Shown: positions 21,481 to 33,484, counted from the stretch's first letter. The stretch is DNA of 64,000 bases from Chlorocebus sabaeus (GCF_047675955.1 NC_132914.1:40015521-40079520); one strand, 5' to 3'. The notes: a model not told the origin generated them from the letters alone. Made by a program: numbers and translations.

Positions 21481-21504
21481 ATAACAACCATCACCATGAC
21501 CATC

Positions 21505-21725
21505 ACCATAATAATATCTATACAGGGCTTAAGTATTTTATACAATTCATTTAATCATTATGACCACCCTGTAAGGGAGGGATTATTATCCTCACTTTAT
21601 AAAGGAGCTTCACTGATTTGCTGGAGATCATGCAGCTGCTACCTAAGTGTCATGGCCAGGGGTCAAACACAGGCTCTGAGGTTCCAGGTCTGTGCTCTTG
21701 GATCTAGATCCTTAATCAGAAATAG
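21505..21725 (-). repeat. MIR SINE (MIR3/MIRb-like)
   Basis: Reverse MIR order: GTATTTTATACAATTCATTT, ATTATTATCCTCACTTTATA, GATTTGCTGGAGATCATGCA, CAGGGGTCAAACACAGGCTC. Confidence 0.7.
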
Positions 21726-21782
21726 GATCCAGTATGAAGTAGGGACTTAATGAATCTTTATTAAGTGACTGAACAAATGGGT

Positions 21783-21848
21783 TTTATAATTAGTCAAGAA
21801 GTTTATATAGTCAAGTTTATAATTAGTCAAGAAGTTTACATAGTCAAT
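21783..21848. repeat. 33-bp tandem duplication
   Basis: TTTATAATTAGTCAAGAAG and the following bases occur at 21783 and again at 21816, with one substitution (TTTATATAG versus TTTACATAG). Confidence 0.95.
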
Positions 21849-21969
21849 ACCCAACTTCTTGACTTTCCAATATATGTACATGCCTGATGGGCTGCAAAGA
21901 AGGATTAAAATGGATAATGCAAAGATATGGGTTTTGCAAATTCCAATGTTCTTCACAAATAGTTTTTAT

Positions 21970-22095
21970 GCTTTGCTCAACAATTATTTTTGAGCACCTA
22001 GAATGTACCAGGCACCCAGAATGAGTGGGTGAGACACTGCCCTACCTTCAGAGTTTATGGCTTAGTTTAGGACAAAGACCAAGGAATGAACCTTA
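21970..22095 (-). repeat. LINE L2 3'-end fragment
   Basis: CTCAACAATTATTTTTGAGC, ACCTAGAATGTACCAGGCAC and GACACTGCCCTACCTTCAGA are reverse L2 signatures. Confidence 0.7.
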
Positions 22096-22100
22096 TTTAC

Positions 22101-22138
22101 AAAAAAAAAAAAAAAAAAAAAGAGAGAGAGAGAGAGAG
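22101..22138. repeat. A-run and (GA)n microsatellite
   Basis: About 21 adenines followed by nine AG units. It sits directly before a reverse Alu monomer, where T rather than A would be expected. Confidence 0.95.
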
Positions 22139-22242
22139 ACAGGGTCTTACCATCTTGCCCTGGTCTAGCACTCCTGGGCTCAAGTGATCCTCCTACCCCA
22201 GCCTCTCAAGTGGCTGGGACTACCACCTTGCCTGGCTCAAAG
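22136..22242 (-). mobile_element. Alu monomer (FLAM-like)
   Basis: Reverse single arm: GAGACAGGGTCTTACCATC to CTACCACCTTGCCTGGCTC. Confidence 0.78.
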
Positions 22243-22348
22243 CCTTTACTTTCTATCTGAGTGGTGACTGGTGAGTGCTACTCAATGACAGAAAGATATG
22301 CACCTAGCTAAAACAATGGTTGAAGGCTTTTAAAATAAAGTCAGTTTA

Positions 22349-22490
22349 TTCAATACATATGCATTACCCTTTAAGCTTTTGTGGACTGGCCTGAGGACAG
22401 TGCCTGGACAGAGGAGCAATTCAATACATATGCATTATCCTTTAAGCTTTTGTGGACTGGCCTGGGGACAGTGCCTGGACGGAGGAGCAA
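22349..22490. repeat. 71-bp tandem duplication
   Basis: Two head-to-tail copies, 22349-22419 and 22420-22490, each beginning TTCAATACATATGCATTA and ending GAGGAGCAA plus T or C. I count about five differences between copies. The sequence after copy 2 (CTCAATAAGTGTCTGTTAAA) resembles an L2/MIR tail, so the unit may derive from that repeat. Confidence 0.95.
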
Positions 22491-22499
22491 CTCAATAAG

Positions 22500-24570
22500 T
22501 GTCTGTTAAATAGATGAAAGAAGGGCCAAACGAAGGAAGCAGGCTAACTCTATCTGGTCACATTGTTTGGGAAAATGCGTTTCACATTCTAAATAACTTG
22601 CCAGCTCAAGTAGTTCAATCTGTGTACAGAGCAACAGATCATCTCTAGTTTACATCCTCCTTCCCTATTAACATATGCTTCCCTTAAAATTTGGGGCGGA
22701 GGGAATCAATAATCAAAATAGCAAACAGAACTCCTCTCTTCCTTTCTGAAAATGCTCTATTTTTAAAAGATGTCCACGTTTGTTCATTTAAAAGTTGCTT
22801 TAGGAGTCAGAAAAGGCCTGGATCTATTCCTATGTTATCCGTCATGCACAATGCATGGAACACTTGAGTGAGTACAATTCTGAGGATTCTATGGGAGTCA
22901 TCTTGTTTTTATAAAATTGCCAAATCAAAATTTTAGGTTTCATGACTGTTTTATGTAACCATGCAGTTTTTCTCTCTCTATATATAAAAGGCTCCTCAAA
23001 CACACACTAAGTGACTCATTCCAGAATCATCACAATCTTTTCAATCAAAAAGTGAACAGCTTTGACATTTTAAAATAAGAGACTGTCGCTTTCGGAATTT
23101 GATTAGACTATTCTAATAGCAGGCTAGAGTCATTAAAATTGGCTTTTAGAGAGACACTTCACATGCTTAGTAATTGGCACATCGGAGTGACGACAGCCTC
23201 CAAATCAGGCTTCCGAGTAAGATAGTCTTTATCTAGTTGTCTTTAAAACTGGATAAAGGCATGTCTACACACAAGCCACCTACTAGAAATGTGTTTCAAT
23301 ATTGTTTAACCACTCATAGTAGGTACCTTCATAACAAAGTGGTGCTATTTTACAGAAATAAAATGTAATACTTACACCTTAGATCAATGCATACATATTC
23401 TCATGTAAGAAATGTAAAAGATGTTCTGTGAAATATTTGTGCTACCATAATTCAAAAGTAACACACACAAATGCATTTAATAATCCTTCTCTTTGTCCAT
23501 TATTACCATGAAGGGTGTAAAAGGGAGGGAACAACCAATCATTTGTTAATGGTTTGGTAGAGAAATGCCAGGTTAATTAAAACAACAACAAAAAAGGCAC
23601 AATGTTTCCTAAGATTTACTACCATTTTATGGAAGGGCAAACTTTCTTTAAAATTCCAGATGTGAAACTGCCTTAGGAAAATTCCGATGCTGTTGTGGAA
23701 AATGCAGTGAAGGTCTCCAACAGGACCCTGCTTGCCTGGGTCCCCCAGCTGGCTTTACCATGGGCCAGTGGATGCCAGCCGTGAGTGAGCGCCGGACCAC
23801 AAGCTTGCTGTTTTTGAGCTACTAAACTACAAAGCAACACTTTCTTTTAAAAGTCTTCTAGAGAAAGTAATAAAGTGCTATTGCTTGGCTTTAATGACTT
23901 TATTTTCTTTTAAAGAACTTCATTTTTCTGCAGAGGAGCTAGAGCTGAAAAATATGGTTGATACTGTGCAAAACTCAGCAAAGGCGCACTACAATGAGAA
24001 AGTAAATGACACTGTTCAAAGAGCAAGTATACGGAATTCGTTAATTTTCCTTAGTCAATCAAATAGTAAACAGGCAGGAGATTAAAAAACGCAGCTGATA
24101 TTTAACCAGGTGAACCAAATTGCATGACTGTATAAATTTTTCATTTGCAACAAGTCCTAGCTTTCAGGCTGCAATACAGAGTGTAAATTTCTGCAGAAAA
24201 TTAGGAAGTTGGATTTACTAAGGAGTTTGAAAAAGGAGGCCTTCTCCTTCCAAAAAGAAAATCAAAGGACAATGAGCTCAGGCCTCTGTGAAGGGCTAGA
24301 CATGCATCAGAATTCCTACAAAGAAATCACTTTTTCTTCCTTGTCCCTACCATCATATCTCGTTTCAAACTGTTTCCTGGCGGCTTTTAGAAAACAACAT
24401 TAACCTATACAAGCCATTTGAACTGTCAGAGACCTTAAATTCAGAAGAGCTATTTTGATGTCAAGATGCTCAACTGCACCTTCCTAATTAACATGTACCA
24501 AAGTAAAGCCCACTCAAGACTTGCCATGCTAATGGCAATATCCTAGTTTCTCTTTTTAATTTTTTAAAAA
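22500..24570. other. 2-kb repeat-free single-copy block
   Basis: No Alu, MIR, L2 or DNA-transposon sequence was recognised over 2 kb, in a window with an Alu about every 1.6 kb. No frame over 66 codons is present. The internal piece at 23,690-23,830 is GC-richer than its neighbours. The block is a reasonable place for intronic enhancers, but that is inference. Confidence 0.5.
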
Positions 24571-24903
24571 ACTTTTTCAGAGACAGGGTCTTGCTCTGTT
24601 GCCCAGGCTGGAGTGCAGTGGTGCGATCATAGATCACTATAGCATCAGACTTTTAGGCTCAAGCGATCCTCCCACCTCAGTCTCCCAAGTACCTGGTACT
24701 ACAGGCATGTGCCACCATGCCCAACAAATTAAAAAAAAAAAACCACAAATGTATATATGTGTGTGTGTGTGTGTGTGTTTGGTAGAGATGGGGGCTTCAT
24801 TATATTGCCCAGGCTGATCTGGAACTCCTGGGCTCAAGCAAACCTCCTGCCTTGTCTTCCCAAAAAACATTGGGATTACAGGTGTGAGCCACTGCACCTG
24901 GCC
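24571..24903 (-). mobile_element. AluJ SINE with (TG)n in the linker
   Basis: Both arms are present in reverse. The central A-rich linker has become an A12 run (24731-24742) followed by (TG)10-11 at 24758-24778. Confidence 0.94.
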
Positions 24904-25248
24904 TGTTCTCTCTTACCTTAAATACAGGCAACTGACCTACCCCTTGGCTCTGGTATTGATTCTACGTGATTTGATTGACTAAACATGTCTTTATCAAGTT
25001 CTCACAATGGGGGAACTTACATTCCAGGTGTGAAGTTTGGAGCCTGTGCTGAAGGGTTTTTTATATGATACACAAATTATAGAAAAATGAAACAATCCCA
25101 TCATGTTCCCTAAACATTATTTCACAAAATTAATGTGCTAACCAATAGTTCTCTGTATACTGGAAAAGAAATGAACAGGAAACAGCTCTTCAAACTTCAG
25201 GTAAAGTATTAAATATTTAGATATCACAGATAATTGGGAAATCTCCTT
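24904..25248. other. Single-copy spacer
   Basis: AT-rich. No feature recognised. Confidence 0.4.
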
Positions 25249-25557
25249 TATTATTATTATTATTACTACTACTATTTTTGAGGCAGAGTCTCACTCTGTT
25301 GCCCAGGCTGAAGTACAGTGGTGAGATCTTGGCTCACTGCAACCTCCATCTCTCAGGTTCAAGCAATTCTCCTGTCTCAGCCTCCTGAGTAGCTGAGATT
25401 TATAGCCCCACCATGCCTGGTTAATTTTTGTATTTTTAGTAGAGATGGAGTTTCACCATATTGGTCAGGCTGGTCTCGAACTCCTGACCTCAGGTGATCC
25501 ACCCGCCTCAGCTTCCCAAAGTGCTGGGATTACAGGCATGAGCCACCGCCCCCAGCC
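25249..25557 (-). mobile_element. AluS SINE with (TTA)n tail
   Basis: The reverse Alu is preceded by (TTA)n/(CTA)n at 25249-25276, a mutated tail. Target duplication CTCCTTTATTATT (left) and CTCCTTTAATATT (right). Confidence 0.95.
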
Positions 25558-26967
25558 TCCTTTAATATTTGGGTATTTACATTCTCTGACATGAGTATTC
25601 AAACTTATACCATTTCTATTATCTGGGACTATTTGTTAGGGTAGAAACAGAAAGAGAGAGAATATGTGATCCAGTTTTCCATTAAGAGCTAGCATTTATT
25701 ATTTCTATATTTTATTCTGGACTAGGCAGGTATTTACTTTTGTGCTTTGTCATGGGTGAAACCAGTATCCCCAAAGCTATCTCACATATGTCTATCACTA
25801 TTCACGACTACGGTTAGACAAGGATGGCTGTGCATCTAATTCTAGAAAAAAAAATCATCCCTTAAGCTTGGCAGGTCAAAAGCCTATCTTCATGCAAAAA
25901 AAACACATGCTCTATTGAGAATTCTGGTAACTAGTAATCACCCTGTTAACTTCGGTTAATCACATAAAAATTATTAATAGAGCCCTATCCTCAAAAAGAA
26001 CAAAAACGTCTTACAGGATTTGTGATGCCTGAAATGCTATAAATCTCTGAGGACAGGTTATATCCTTCCCTCTTCCTTGAGGCATCTGTCACAATTCCAG
26101 ACAAGATTAAAAAGAGATAAGCCTCAGAAACTTTTGAAGATATTAGAAAAATCGTGTTAGGGAAGTGACTTAGAGGTTAGACTTTAACAAACCAACACCC
26201 TTCAAATGTCTACCACTAATAATAAACTGTCATCTGCTACAGCAAGATGGAGACTGAGCCAACAAGGGGCTATATATTTAGTAATAACCTTTATTCTCTT
26301 TTCCCTTTGTTGTGTGAGTTGCAAGGGAAAGATCTATTTTTAAAAATAACACAATAGAAAAGTGGCAAGTAGACAATGGCATTTTTCACTAACGGGCCTT
26401 TCTAACCACTCCCCCTCACATCTCTGACCTTCTTTCTTCTACCAAACTTTCTCATGACTCCACCCAAGTTTTTCTCTTAAATACTATTTGTTCTACTCTA
26501 TTCAATTTGTAAGTTTTATAACAGTCATAGAATTGCTTACCGATGGCATTTATCTTCTATGAATATGTGTTTTCAAATGTGTTATTTACTGTATGAAGGT
26601 TTATTCTGTCCAAGAATTTATAAACTAATTTGGTTCAAATTTAAAGATTATATTTTTTAGGGCTCAAAATAGTTTTTAACTACAGGCTAATATGCCTGTT
26701 ACAAATCCTCACCAGAGACTTAATCAGAGTGTACATGAAATGTATTTTATTTTCCATTTTAGATGTCAATTTTTAATGAGAATGACTCAATGCTTACATA
26801 CAGCAACCATGAAATATCTGTGTACAGTTAACTATGAAAAGTTATGTCTAAAGCTGGCAAGGCATATTCCCAATTAAAAATCACACTGAGAATTTGTCAG
26901 TCATTGGACTTCCATCTTATGGCTACCTCAAAGAAAGTAAGTGAAAATACGATGTTCCACCCATTTT
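25558..26967. other. Single-copy AT-rich block
   Basis: No repeats or exons recognised for 1.4 kb. The 61-codon frame at 26692-26877 has no splice or domain support. Confidence 0.45.
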
Positions 26968-27286
26968 TTTTTCTTTTCTTTTCCTTTCTTTTTTTTTTTT
27001 TTTTTTGAGACAGAGTTTTGCTCTGTTGCCCAGGCTGGAGTGCAGTGGCACGATCTCGGCTCACTGCAATCTCTGCCTCCTGGGTTCAGGTGATTCTCCT
27101 GCCTCAGCCTCCCAAGTAGCTGGGATTACAGGCATGTGCCACTGCACCCAGCTAAGTTTTGTATTTTTAGTAGAGATAGGGTTTCCAAGTTGGCCAGGCT
27201 GGTCTTAAACTCCTGACCTCAGGTGATCCACTCGCCTCAGTCTCCCAAAGTGCTGGAGATACAGGTGTGAGCCACTGTGCCTGGCT
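26968..27286 (-). mobile_element. AluS SINE
   Basis: Reverse dimer with a long T/C tail. Target duplication CCACCCATTTT is present on both sides. Confidence 0.96.
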
Positions 27287-27986
27287 CCCACCCATTTTCA
27301 AATCAGTCAAAAGGCAAAGATATCTCATTGTTTGTGCAGTAGAAAATTAAAGAATATATGCTAACATGGTAATAGTACAAAAGGAATGATTAGGACAGCG
27401 AAGGAAACCTGACTAGAGATTGTGTAAAAGACAATGAAACTCAATTCGACGATGTAAAAGATATTAATAAACATTTTTTAAAAGGCAGAGTCAAAATATA
27501 TTATTAATATATTAGAACTAAAGGAAGGTAAGAAAAGTTGCAGATGTATTGAAAGCAGGTGACAAAGTACTACCGTGAATACCAAAACACAGCATCTCTG
27601 GAAGAGACCTTAAAAATAAGAAAAAATTAAAACTAACAATGGAAGAAATGAGAAATGATTAACTGTAAGAAAAAAACTCAAGATATGAAGATTCAATAAT
27701 AAGTAGACAAGGAAGAACCAAAGCAAGGCAAAAGACCTGCAGACAGATGCACAGAGAAAATCTAAACATCAACTTAGTATTGTGGAGAAGAGATGTGAAT
27801 ATTATCTGAAGAGTGGTTTCAATATCCTAAATCACAGAAGGAAAAGAAAAAAAATTGTATAAAGGTAGAAGAAACTGTACTGCTAAGATAGTTTATTATT
27901 GCCCAGAAACACTAGGCACTAATGAAGACATAGCTTACTTTCAAGTTTTGGCAGATTTAATTTAAAAAGTTTAATTGTGATCAGGG
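27287..27986. other. Single-copy A-rich block
   Basis: Purine-rich on the plus strand, without a recognised family. It could be a decayed old LINE. Confidence 0.35.
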
Positions 27987-28265
27987 GGCCGGGTGCGATG
28001 GCTCACACCTGTAATCCCAGCACTTTGGGAGGCCGAGGCGGGTGGATCACCTGTGGTCAGGAGTTCGAGACCAGCCTGGCCAACATGGTGAAACCCTGTC
28101 TCTACTAAAAATACAAAAATTAGCTTGGTGCGGTGGTGGGTGCCTGTAATCTCAGCTACACAGGAGGCTGAGGCAGGAGAACTGCTAGAGTCCGGGAGAT
28201 AGAGGTTGCAGTGAACTGAGATTGTGCCACTGTACTCCAGCCTGCCCAACAGAGCAAGACTCTGT

Positions 28266-28294
<29 letters not shown>
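27987..28294 (+). mobile_element. AluS SINE
   Basis: Complete dimer with a 26-base poly(A) at 28269-28294. Flanks AATTGTGATCAGG and AATTGTGAACAGG are the target duplication. Confidence 0.97.
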
Positions 28295-28296
<2 letters not shown>

Positions 28297-28753
28297 GTGA
28301 ACAGGACAATTTTATGGTTCTGGATAAAGAGCTAACTGACTGCCACAAACAAAAACTTGCCTGTGGCAAGCAAAATTCCAGCAGAACGAGTATGAAGAAT
28401 ATTATTTTTTTCTTCTCAAACTACATACATACTGGAGTATTTTTTAAATGTTTAATTATCATGAGTATATGTATGTTGCACAATATTGGAGTTTTTAAAA
28501 AAACAAATCTTTTCTGGTGGCATGTATCTGCAAGCCAAAGAAAAATCCTGATCAATTGTTTAATATTAAAATAGCATACAGACAGGGAGAGTATACAATT
28601 TGTCATGCAAAACAGGACATTTTTAGAGTACAATGCGTATAGTTAATGATTATGTTGGGATAATGGGCACAAACCAGAATGTAATTTCTAAAGTGAAATA
28701 TCATCAAAAAAACTTATGCCATCCTTCTCCCGCTTTGAAAAATGTCTCCTTCC
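28295..28753. other. Single-copy AT-rich spacer
   Basis: No feature recognised. The 116-codon frame that enters from the Alu is not supported as coding. Confidence 0.4.
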
Positions 28754-29054
28754 AGCCAAGTGTGGTGGTTCATGCCTCTTACCCCAGCACTTTGGGAGGC
28801 TGAGGCGGGCGGATCACAAGGTCAAAAGATTGAGACCATCCTGCCCAACATGGTGAAACCCTGTCTCTACTAAAAATACAACAAAATTAGCTGGGCGTGG
28901 TGGTGCGTGCCTGTAGTGCCAGCTACTTGGGAGGCTGAGGCAGGAGAATCGTGAGGCGGAGGTTGCAGTGAGCCGAGATCACGCCACTGCACTCCAGTCT
29001 GGCGACAGAGGGAAACTGTCTCAAAAAAAGAAAAGAAAAAAGAAAAAGAAAAAG
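28754..29054 (+). mobile_element. Alu SINE (S/Y) with small right-arm deletion
   Basis: GAGAATCGTGAGGCGGAGG lacks the usual CTTGAACCCGGGAGG segment, so about 10-13 bases are missing. Target duplication TGTCTCCTTCCA and GGTCTCTTTCCA. Confidence 0.95.
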
Positions 29055-29088
29055 GTCTCTTTCCAAAACACTACTGAAATCTTTCTTG

Positions 29089-29390
29089 ACTGGGCGTGGT
29101 GGCTCATGCCTGTAATACCAGCAATTTGGGAGGCCGAGGCGGGCAGATCACCTGAGGTCAGGAGTTCGAGACCAGCCTGCTCAACATCGCAAAACCCTGT
29201 CTCTACTAAAAATACAAAAAATTAGTCAGGTGTGGTGGCAGGCACCTGTAATCCCAGCTACTCAGGAGGCTGAGGCAGGAGAATCGCTTGAACCCGGAAG
29301 GCAGAGGCTGCCGTGAGCCAAGATGGTGCCACTGCACTTCAGCCTGGACGACAAGAGTGAAACTCTGTCTCAAAAAAAGAAAAAAAAGAA
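29089..29390 (+). mobile_element. AluS SINE
   Basis: Complete dimer. A perfect target duplication GAAATCTTTCTTGA flanks it. Third same-strand Alu in 1.4 kb. Confidence 0.97.
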
Positions 29391-30739
29391 AAGAAATCTT
29401 TCTTGAGGTCATATTTTAAATTCTAGGAATACCAACATTTCCCAAATTTCACTGAAGTATTCAACTAAATATCTTTGGAAGACTTAGTTCTAAAAGAATG
29501 TAGTTATTATTATTTTGGGGGGTCAATCTCAGAATTATTTGGATTCCTAAGTCCTAGTAGAATGTAAACAAAAGCAAAAGGATATGCTTACTGTCGTGTA
29601 TCCAGATGTAGAGCTCAACACCACTGGTAATAAAGAACAGTAACTTAATTATTACAAAAGGGATTAACTTGCATTTAATTTGCACTTATTTAAATACGTC
29701 GGGGCAGGAACACTAGTATCAGCAAACTGAAAGTAAACAAAGATACCTAAAAAGACTTAACACAGATATCACATGTTTAAAAACATTATTCCTAATTATG
29801 AGTCTGTGTAATCAAGGACAAATAACAAATATTAGTAGCTTCATTGTGTTCCCAGAGTCACAGAAATCTAAGTTGCCTGTGGAAATTCCCAGAGTTCTGG
29901 GAGCAGTGGCTCTCCCAGTACTGGGGTAACACTGGCCAGCACAGCACATCTGGGGTGGAGCCTGAGAAGAGGAGAGGGGAAGTGGGGTAGTCATCAGCTC
30001 TGGAAGATTTAAAACAGGGTCCTCAAAGTCTAGTCAGCCCAGGCGAGTTGGAGGGATGGGGGACAGCAGTGGCTGGAAGGAAGGAAGGATCTGGGGTCAC
30101 ATTAAGAACCAAGAAACTTAAGAAAGTACTTCTCTCAAGAGGGATGTGTTTTGGGGAAAAGGAGAACAGAACAGGGAAAATGTGGGATGCAACTGTCCTA
30201 TCCCAATCCCCCGCCCCAAATTGGTACTTTTTCAAAGGTGGTAAAGGCTAGGATGAACTGGCATTAAATAAAGCAGCATGAAATCAATAATGGGATCCTT
30301 AAAAGGCATAGGGACAGAGAAAAGGTAAATAAAAAGGGAACCGTTTCTATGGGTTTACTCCCCTCAACAACCAAAGCAGCCATATAGAGCTTGGCCAAAC
30401 CTGCGGGTTTATCCATTTGTTTTGTGTCCTTGCTTAAATCTGCTTTTTACTTTTGCTAATTGCTTTTCATCCACATCCAGTTTCCCTACCTTCTTTTTCT
30501 CTTTTTAAACCAGCCCCGACCTCAGTCAGGATCCCAGAGGCTGGTGAGACAGGAGAGTGCTGAGGTCAGACTGGGCTAAGGGACTGAAGGAAGAGCCACA
30601 CTGCCCTCTGGGAGCAGCGAGGGCTTTATTTCAAGTCTCCCGCTTTGAAGTCTGACTCGGTGAGTAGTATATTCTCCTAAAATGAGCCAGAACAAGGAAC
30701 TGGGGATGGGAGGAGGGGCAAGAAACAGGTGATTATACC
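29391..30739. other. Single-copy block, partly GC-richer
   Basis: AT-rich up to 29.8 kb, then more G-rich (29.9-30.74 kb). A weak resemblance to L2 interior begins after 30.5 kb. No exon with both splice sites was found. Confidence 0.4.
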
Positions 30740-31215
30740 CTGCAAGATATGTGGGACAATGGAAGCCAGCCTGTGGGGCGAGATGATGGTCAAAGGTCAG
30801 GGAGAGACTGGCGGGGGGTTCGTGAAGGAGTGCAGAGCAGGCTGTGGACGGCTCTTAGTAGAAGCACATTTGGAACAAAGGTGTGGTATCATGAAATCCT
30901 CATTTTGGACAGATCACTCTGCTTTGTGGAAGAGGCCGGAAGTCTGGATTTAGGTGGGTTATTGAATGGGATGAAAGAATGGAGGGAGGGGGGAAGCTGG
31001 TTCCAGAAATGTACAGGAGGCAAATTAGATGGGACCTGTGGTTGAATGAATGTGAAAATGAGAAGAAGAGTTAAGGATAATGTCCAGGTTTCTAGTTTGA
31101 AAAACTCAGTGGTTGCTGAAGCTACTAACCAAAAGGATACAGATGGTGGAGAGGGTTTGAGGATGGATGATGGCAAAGAGCAATTGGAAGGGGAGGTGGC
31201 TGTGAGACAGACAGT
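30740..31215 (-). repeat. Ancient L2 interior, reverse
   Basis: TTAAGGATAATGTCCAGGTT, CTAGTTTGAAAAACTCAGTG, GGCAAATTAGATGGGACCTG and the G/A-rich character match reverse L2 sequence. The open frames here (about 70-116 codons) follow from this repeat. Confidence 0.55.
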
Positions 31216-31254
31216 ACTCCAAATGTGGGCCTCAAGCAAGCTGGTAGAGTGGAC

Positions 31255-31440
31255 CAGACCTGTGTAAGAAGACCTGGATTCTGGGCTAATCTGCTAATAT
31301 TCAATACCTGTGTGGCCACAGGGATTCTCTCAACCATCTGGAACCTGTTTCTTCATTTATAAAATGAGACAACTGACCTACAGGTTTGTTATTAGGATTA
31401 AATGAGAATGTGTGTAAAAGCATTCTTAAACTCTGAATCT
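31255..31440 (+). repeat. MIR SINE
   Basis: GAAGACCTGGATTCTGGGCT, GTTTCTTCATTTATAAAATG, GTTATTAGGATTAAATGAGA are MIR signatures. Confidence 0.75.
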
Positions 31441-31484
31441 TTATTTAAATTTCTCTCTTTATCTCTCTCTTCCACCCTCCTTCC

Positions 31485-31740
31485 ATTCATCAAACATTTT
31501 GTGCTATTTCAAGTCAGGCACCAGAGATAAAGAAGTGGACAGTGACTCTCACTGGGGTTGATACAGTCATCAGGGTCTAGTGTCCTAAACTTGGCTTTTC
31601 AATTGAGAAACATTTATCTGCTCATCAAGGAAAAAATGTTTGAGCCACTATTGTATGCTTGGTTCTAAAACAGAAACTCCTAATACTGCAGTTGTTTTCC
31701 TCAAGGACCTCAAAGTTTAGGGTGCAGAAAATCAAACATA
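31485..31740 (-). repeat. LINE L2 3'-end fragment
   Basis: CATTCATCAAACATTTTGTG, AGTCAGGCACCAGAGATAAA, then CTCAAGGACCTCAAAGTTTA in reverse L2 order. Confidence 0.65.
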
Positions 31741-31944
31741 TGAGGGGCAAACAGATGATTATTTAATACTACTATTTTAAATAATTATTCACAATGGAAC
31801 TAAACTGGCCTCATGGGAGATCAACATACCTTAACAAAATGTCCCACAGATTGAGCCTTTGTACCCTTCTCTACAGCTCCTTATGCCAAGTATACAGAGG
31901 TTTTCAACCAAGACGATCTGTTGATGGATCAAGGCTCCTTGATG

Positions 31945-32030
31945 GATACCATCAATTATTGAACAAATATTTACTGAATACATATTCTGTGCGAGGTATT
32001 CTATTAAGGGCAGGATACACTTTTCAATGA
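31945..32030 (-). repeat. LINE L2 3'-end fragment
   Basis: ATTGAACAAATATTTACTGA followed by ATACATATTCTGTGCGAGGT. Confidence 0.6.
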
Positions 32031-32303
32031 TCTCTAATATTCCCCAAAAGTCTACACTGACTCATGAGTGAACTGTACTTTGTGAACTTGCTTTATAAAG
32101 ACTACTACAGTACAGTCTGCTATAGAAGTTTTCAGTCTTGCCAGATTATTTCCGGAGTATTTCTCAAATGGAAGTAAACTTTCGGTGTGTTGTTATTGAT
32201 TTTTTCAAATACTTCAATTTTTTCCCCAAATCACATTCTTCTCTACCTGTAGGAGCAAAGATATCAATGTCCAAGAGAGAAGATAAGAAGTATAAGCGTT
32301 ATC

Positions 32304-32608
32304 AGCTGGGTGCAGTGGCTCACGCCTGTAATCCCAGCACTTTGGGAGGCCGAGGCGGATGGATCACTTGAGGTCGGGAGTTTGAGACCAGCCTGGCCAA
32401 CATGGTGAAACCCTGTCTCTACTAAAAATACAAAATTAGCCATGCATGTTGGTGGGCCCCTGTAATCCCAGCTACTTGGGAGGCTGAGGTAGGAGAATAG
32501 CTTGAACCTGGGAGGCAGAGGTTGCAGTGAGCCAAGATCATGCCACTGCACTCCAGCCTGGGTGACAAGGCAAGTCTTAAGTCTCAAAAAAAAAAAAAAA
32601 AAAAAAAA
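32304..32608 (+). mobile_element. AluS SINE
   Basis: Complete dimer, poly(A) about 23 bases. Target duplication TATAAGCGTTATC and TATAAGTGTTATC. Confidence 0.97.
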
Positions 32609-32987
32609 AGAGGTATAAGTGTTATCTTCTTTAGGTGGGGATATACATTCTGCATTCCTCTCTAAACACATGTATATACACACAGATGAAGAATAGCTCA
32701 TAGGGAAAAATAACCCTTGAAAACCTTCATCTCCTTCGCAATCCAATATTTGTAATTCCCACTAATGTATGATTTGCACATCTTTGGTGTTTCATAAATG
32801 TTCACTGTGAATGGAATCTGGTCCAATAAGTACCTACCTGGATATGAAACTAAAGAAAATAAATTAACATATAAATCATCCTTGAGATCTGCCTAGAATT
32901 TGCTAACATATATGGCCTCATTTTCACTATGCTTTGAAAAATAGGGAACACTTTTTGCATTATTTTATTTTATTTTACATATATATT
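32609..32987. other. Single-copy spacer between inverted Alus
   Basis: AT-rich. No feature recognised. It would form the loop if the flanking inverted Alus pair in RNA. Confidence 0.45.
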
Positions 32988-33275
32988 TTTTGAGATGGGG
33001 TCTGGCTCGATTGTCCAGGCTGGAGCACAGTGGCATGATCTCAGCTCACTGCAGCCTCTCCCTTTCAGGCTTAAGGGATCCTCCCACCTCAGCCTCCCAA
33101 GTAGCTGGGACCACAGGTGCATGCCACCACACCTGGCTAATTTTTGTATTTTCTTGTAGAGACTGGGTTTTACCATGTTGCCTAGGCTGGTTTCAAACTC
33201 CTGATCTCAAGTGACCCTCCCACCTTGGCCTCCCAAAGTGCTGGGATTACCGGTGTGAGCCACCATGCCCAGACC
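32988..33275 (-). mobile_element. AluJ SINE
   Basis: Reverse dimer GAGATGGGGTCTGGCTCG to CACCATGCCCAGACC. Target duplication GCATTATTTTA on both sides. Confidence 0.95.
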
Positions 33276-33484
33276 GCATTATTTTAAATAACAAAAATCT
33301 CATGGTGTAAATACTAACTGAGCAACATAAGAAAGCACATAGGGCAAGGTGGCAAATATACTTGATGAATAAAATGAAAAGACTGTAAGCAGTATTTTCA
33401 AAAAGTTCATCTCAGATCAGCAAGGCAATTTTATTCTATTGTGTACATCTTAAAAACTATCATAATTCAGAAGAAATATACCTT

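Noticed and set aside
30729..31337. Several 70-116-codon frames on both strands
   Set aside because: The sequence matches diverged reverse L2. Frames overlap on both strands with no splice or domain support.
32264..32746. 160-codon minus-strand frame
   Set aside because: Most of it is the complement of the Alu at 32304-32608, including the poly(F) from the A-tail.
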